From Mesobacterium pallidum (GTDB taxonomy: Bacteria > Pseudomonadota > Alphaproteobacteria > Rhodobacterales > Rhodobacteraceae): 64,000 nt of DNA. The stretch covers positions 372,001-436,000 of the forward strand of contig NZ_JAIMID010000002.1 of the NCBI RefSeq assembly GCF_019966535.1, in the 5' to 3' direction. The notes beneath the pieces are model-generated. The model made no database searches and had not been told where the DNA came from. It saw nothing but the letters and a program-made list of their open reading frames with translations. The stretch's first letter is position 1, and each line of letters starts with the position of its first letter. A program made the translations under genes and the position numbers. Below are positions 63,160-64,000 of the stretch, piece after piece.

Positions 63160-64000
63160 ATGGGCACATTTACCCGCCAGGGCGGCTTGGTCTACAACGG
63201 CACCAGCGGCACGGTCAGCTACCAGAACAGCTTTGTCGAAGAATCCACGGCCTCGGACGGCGACACGGACAATACGTGGGAAAGCGGCGACACCGACCTC
63301 TTCGAGAGCGGCGCCAGCTATTACGGCCAGATCACGCTGACCCTCACGGCCGGTGGCACGGTCGTCGCACCGGTCATCGTCACCGCGTCGCTGACGGTCA
63401 TCGAACTGCCATTGGGCACCTACCCCACCGACGTTGACATCCCCGGCACGGTCGACCTTGGCGCGCTGAGCACCGAACCGATGGTGGTCTGCTTTGCCGC
63501 CGGCACCCGCATCGCCACCCCGGCGGGCGAGGTCGCGGTCGAAACGCTCGCCATCGGCGACAGCGTGCTGACCGCGGACGGGCGTAACGTGCCGGTCAAG
63601 TGGATCGGCCGCCAGGCCGTCGACCCGCGCTTTGTTCCGGCCGCGCGGCTGCAGCTGATCCGCATCGCCAACGGGGCCCTGGGCCGCGGCTTGCCGCAGG
63701 GCGACCTGGTGGTTACCGCCGATCATGGCATGGTGCTGGAAGGCGTGATCTGCCACGCCGGCGCTCTGGTGAACGGGACCACGATCACCAAGGCCCCGGT
63801 GGCCGAGACCTACACGGTCTACCACGTCGAGACCGAGGCGCACGAGATCATCCTCGCCAATGGCGCGGCCTCGGAGACCTTTATCGACAACGTCGCCCGC
63901 AGCGCCTTCGACAATTACGCCGAGTTCGTCGCGCTCTATGGCGACGACCCGGCGCCGATGGTCGAACTGCCCCTGCCCCGCGCCCATGTGGCCCGGCAGG
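63160..64000 (+). CDS. Hint-domain protein (3' end cut by window)
   Basis: 280 codons are visible and the frame is open at the window edge. The first 110 residues (MGTFTRQGGLVYNGTSGTVS, then Gly/Thr-rich) have no signal peptide and look like a beta-rich secreted N-terminus of RTX-type proteins. Then comes a full Hint_2 domain: CFAAGTRIATPAGEVAVETL (Cys near residue 109), LAIGDSVLTADGRNVPVKWI, VVTADHGMVL (His of the TPDHxV motif) and VYHVETEAHEIILANGAASE. This class is frequent in Rhodobacterales and may self-process. The ATG at 63160 is preceded by AGGA. Confidence 0.85.
   Translation, partial: MGTFTRQGGLVYNGTSGTVSYQNSFVEESTASDGDTDNTWESGDTDLFESGASYYGQITLTLTAGGTVVAPVIVTASLTVIELPLGTYPTDVDIPGTVDLGALSTEPMVVCFAAGTRIATPAGEVAVETLAIGDSVLTADGRNVPVKWIGRQAVDPRFVPAARLQLIRIANGALGRGLPQGDLVVTADHGMVLEGVICHAGALVNGTTITKAPVAETYTVYHVETEAHEIILANGAASETFIDNVARSAFDNYAEFVALYGDDPAPMVELPLPRAHVARQ

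Overview
The window looks like chromosomal DNA of a high-GC alphaproteobacterium, most likely from the Rhodobacterales / Roseobacter group. This is an inference from gene content: many tripartite (TctABC) and TRAP carboxylate transporters, glnB-glnA order, two Hint-domain proteins, a type I secretion-type RTX protein, and tightly packed genes with ATGA and TGATG junctions. No species can be named from the sequence alone.

Left part (1-16.5 kb). A minus-strand operon runs from an enoyl-CoA hydratase (start 8933) through an ADP-forming acyl-CoA synthetase, two adjacent acyl-CoA dehydrogenases and two short-chain dehydrogenases (one with an extra degenerate SDR-like tail) to tctB and tctA. The matching tctC binding protein is divergent (9145). 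A TetR repressor gene follows. TGACCG-NN-CGGTCA palindromes lie in the divergent promoter region and in front of tetR, so uptake and CoA-dependent breakdown of one unidentified carboxylic acid appear to be one TetR regulon. A LysR regulator then faces a luciferase-type monooxygenase and its flavin reductase. A SnoaL-like protein and a Kef-type antiporter follow.

Island (16.5-22.4 kb). Remnants of an IS3-family orfA, an IS3-family orfB and an IS66 transposase flank a broken RTX gene and an intact 987-residue RTX protein with a helical, possibly pore-forming N-terminal part. The island ends next to the 3' end of a tRNA-Leu(UAG) gene.

Middle part (22.5-37.3 kb). Housekeeping genes (nnrDE, glnB, glnA, purB) are mixed with a Hint protein, a sulfotransferase-like protein, two clear paralogues plus one possible relative of an uncharacterised membrane-anchored family, a lytic transglycosylase, a DUF3445 protein, an endonuclease/exonuclease/phosphatase protein, a small secreted protein and an orphan, divergent FliG-like protein.

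Right part (37.5-64 kb). A split Rieske oxygenase operon (separate Rieske protein plus a catalytic subunit that has lost the [2Fe-2S] ligands) meets a minus-strand TRAP transporter / glutamine-synthetase-like / isomerase cluster controlled by an IclR regulator. Next comes a LysR-linked amino-acid oxidase with a second TctCBA set, and a hyuAB-allA operon pointing to hydantoin, ureide or lactam use. A CPA1 antiporter with a cNMP-binding tail, an enoyl-CoA hydratase, an LpxL-like acyltransferase, a DUF1223 protein, aconitase (acnA) and the start of a second Hint protein complete the window.
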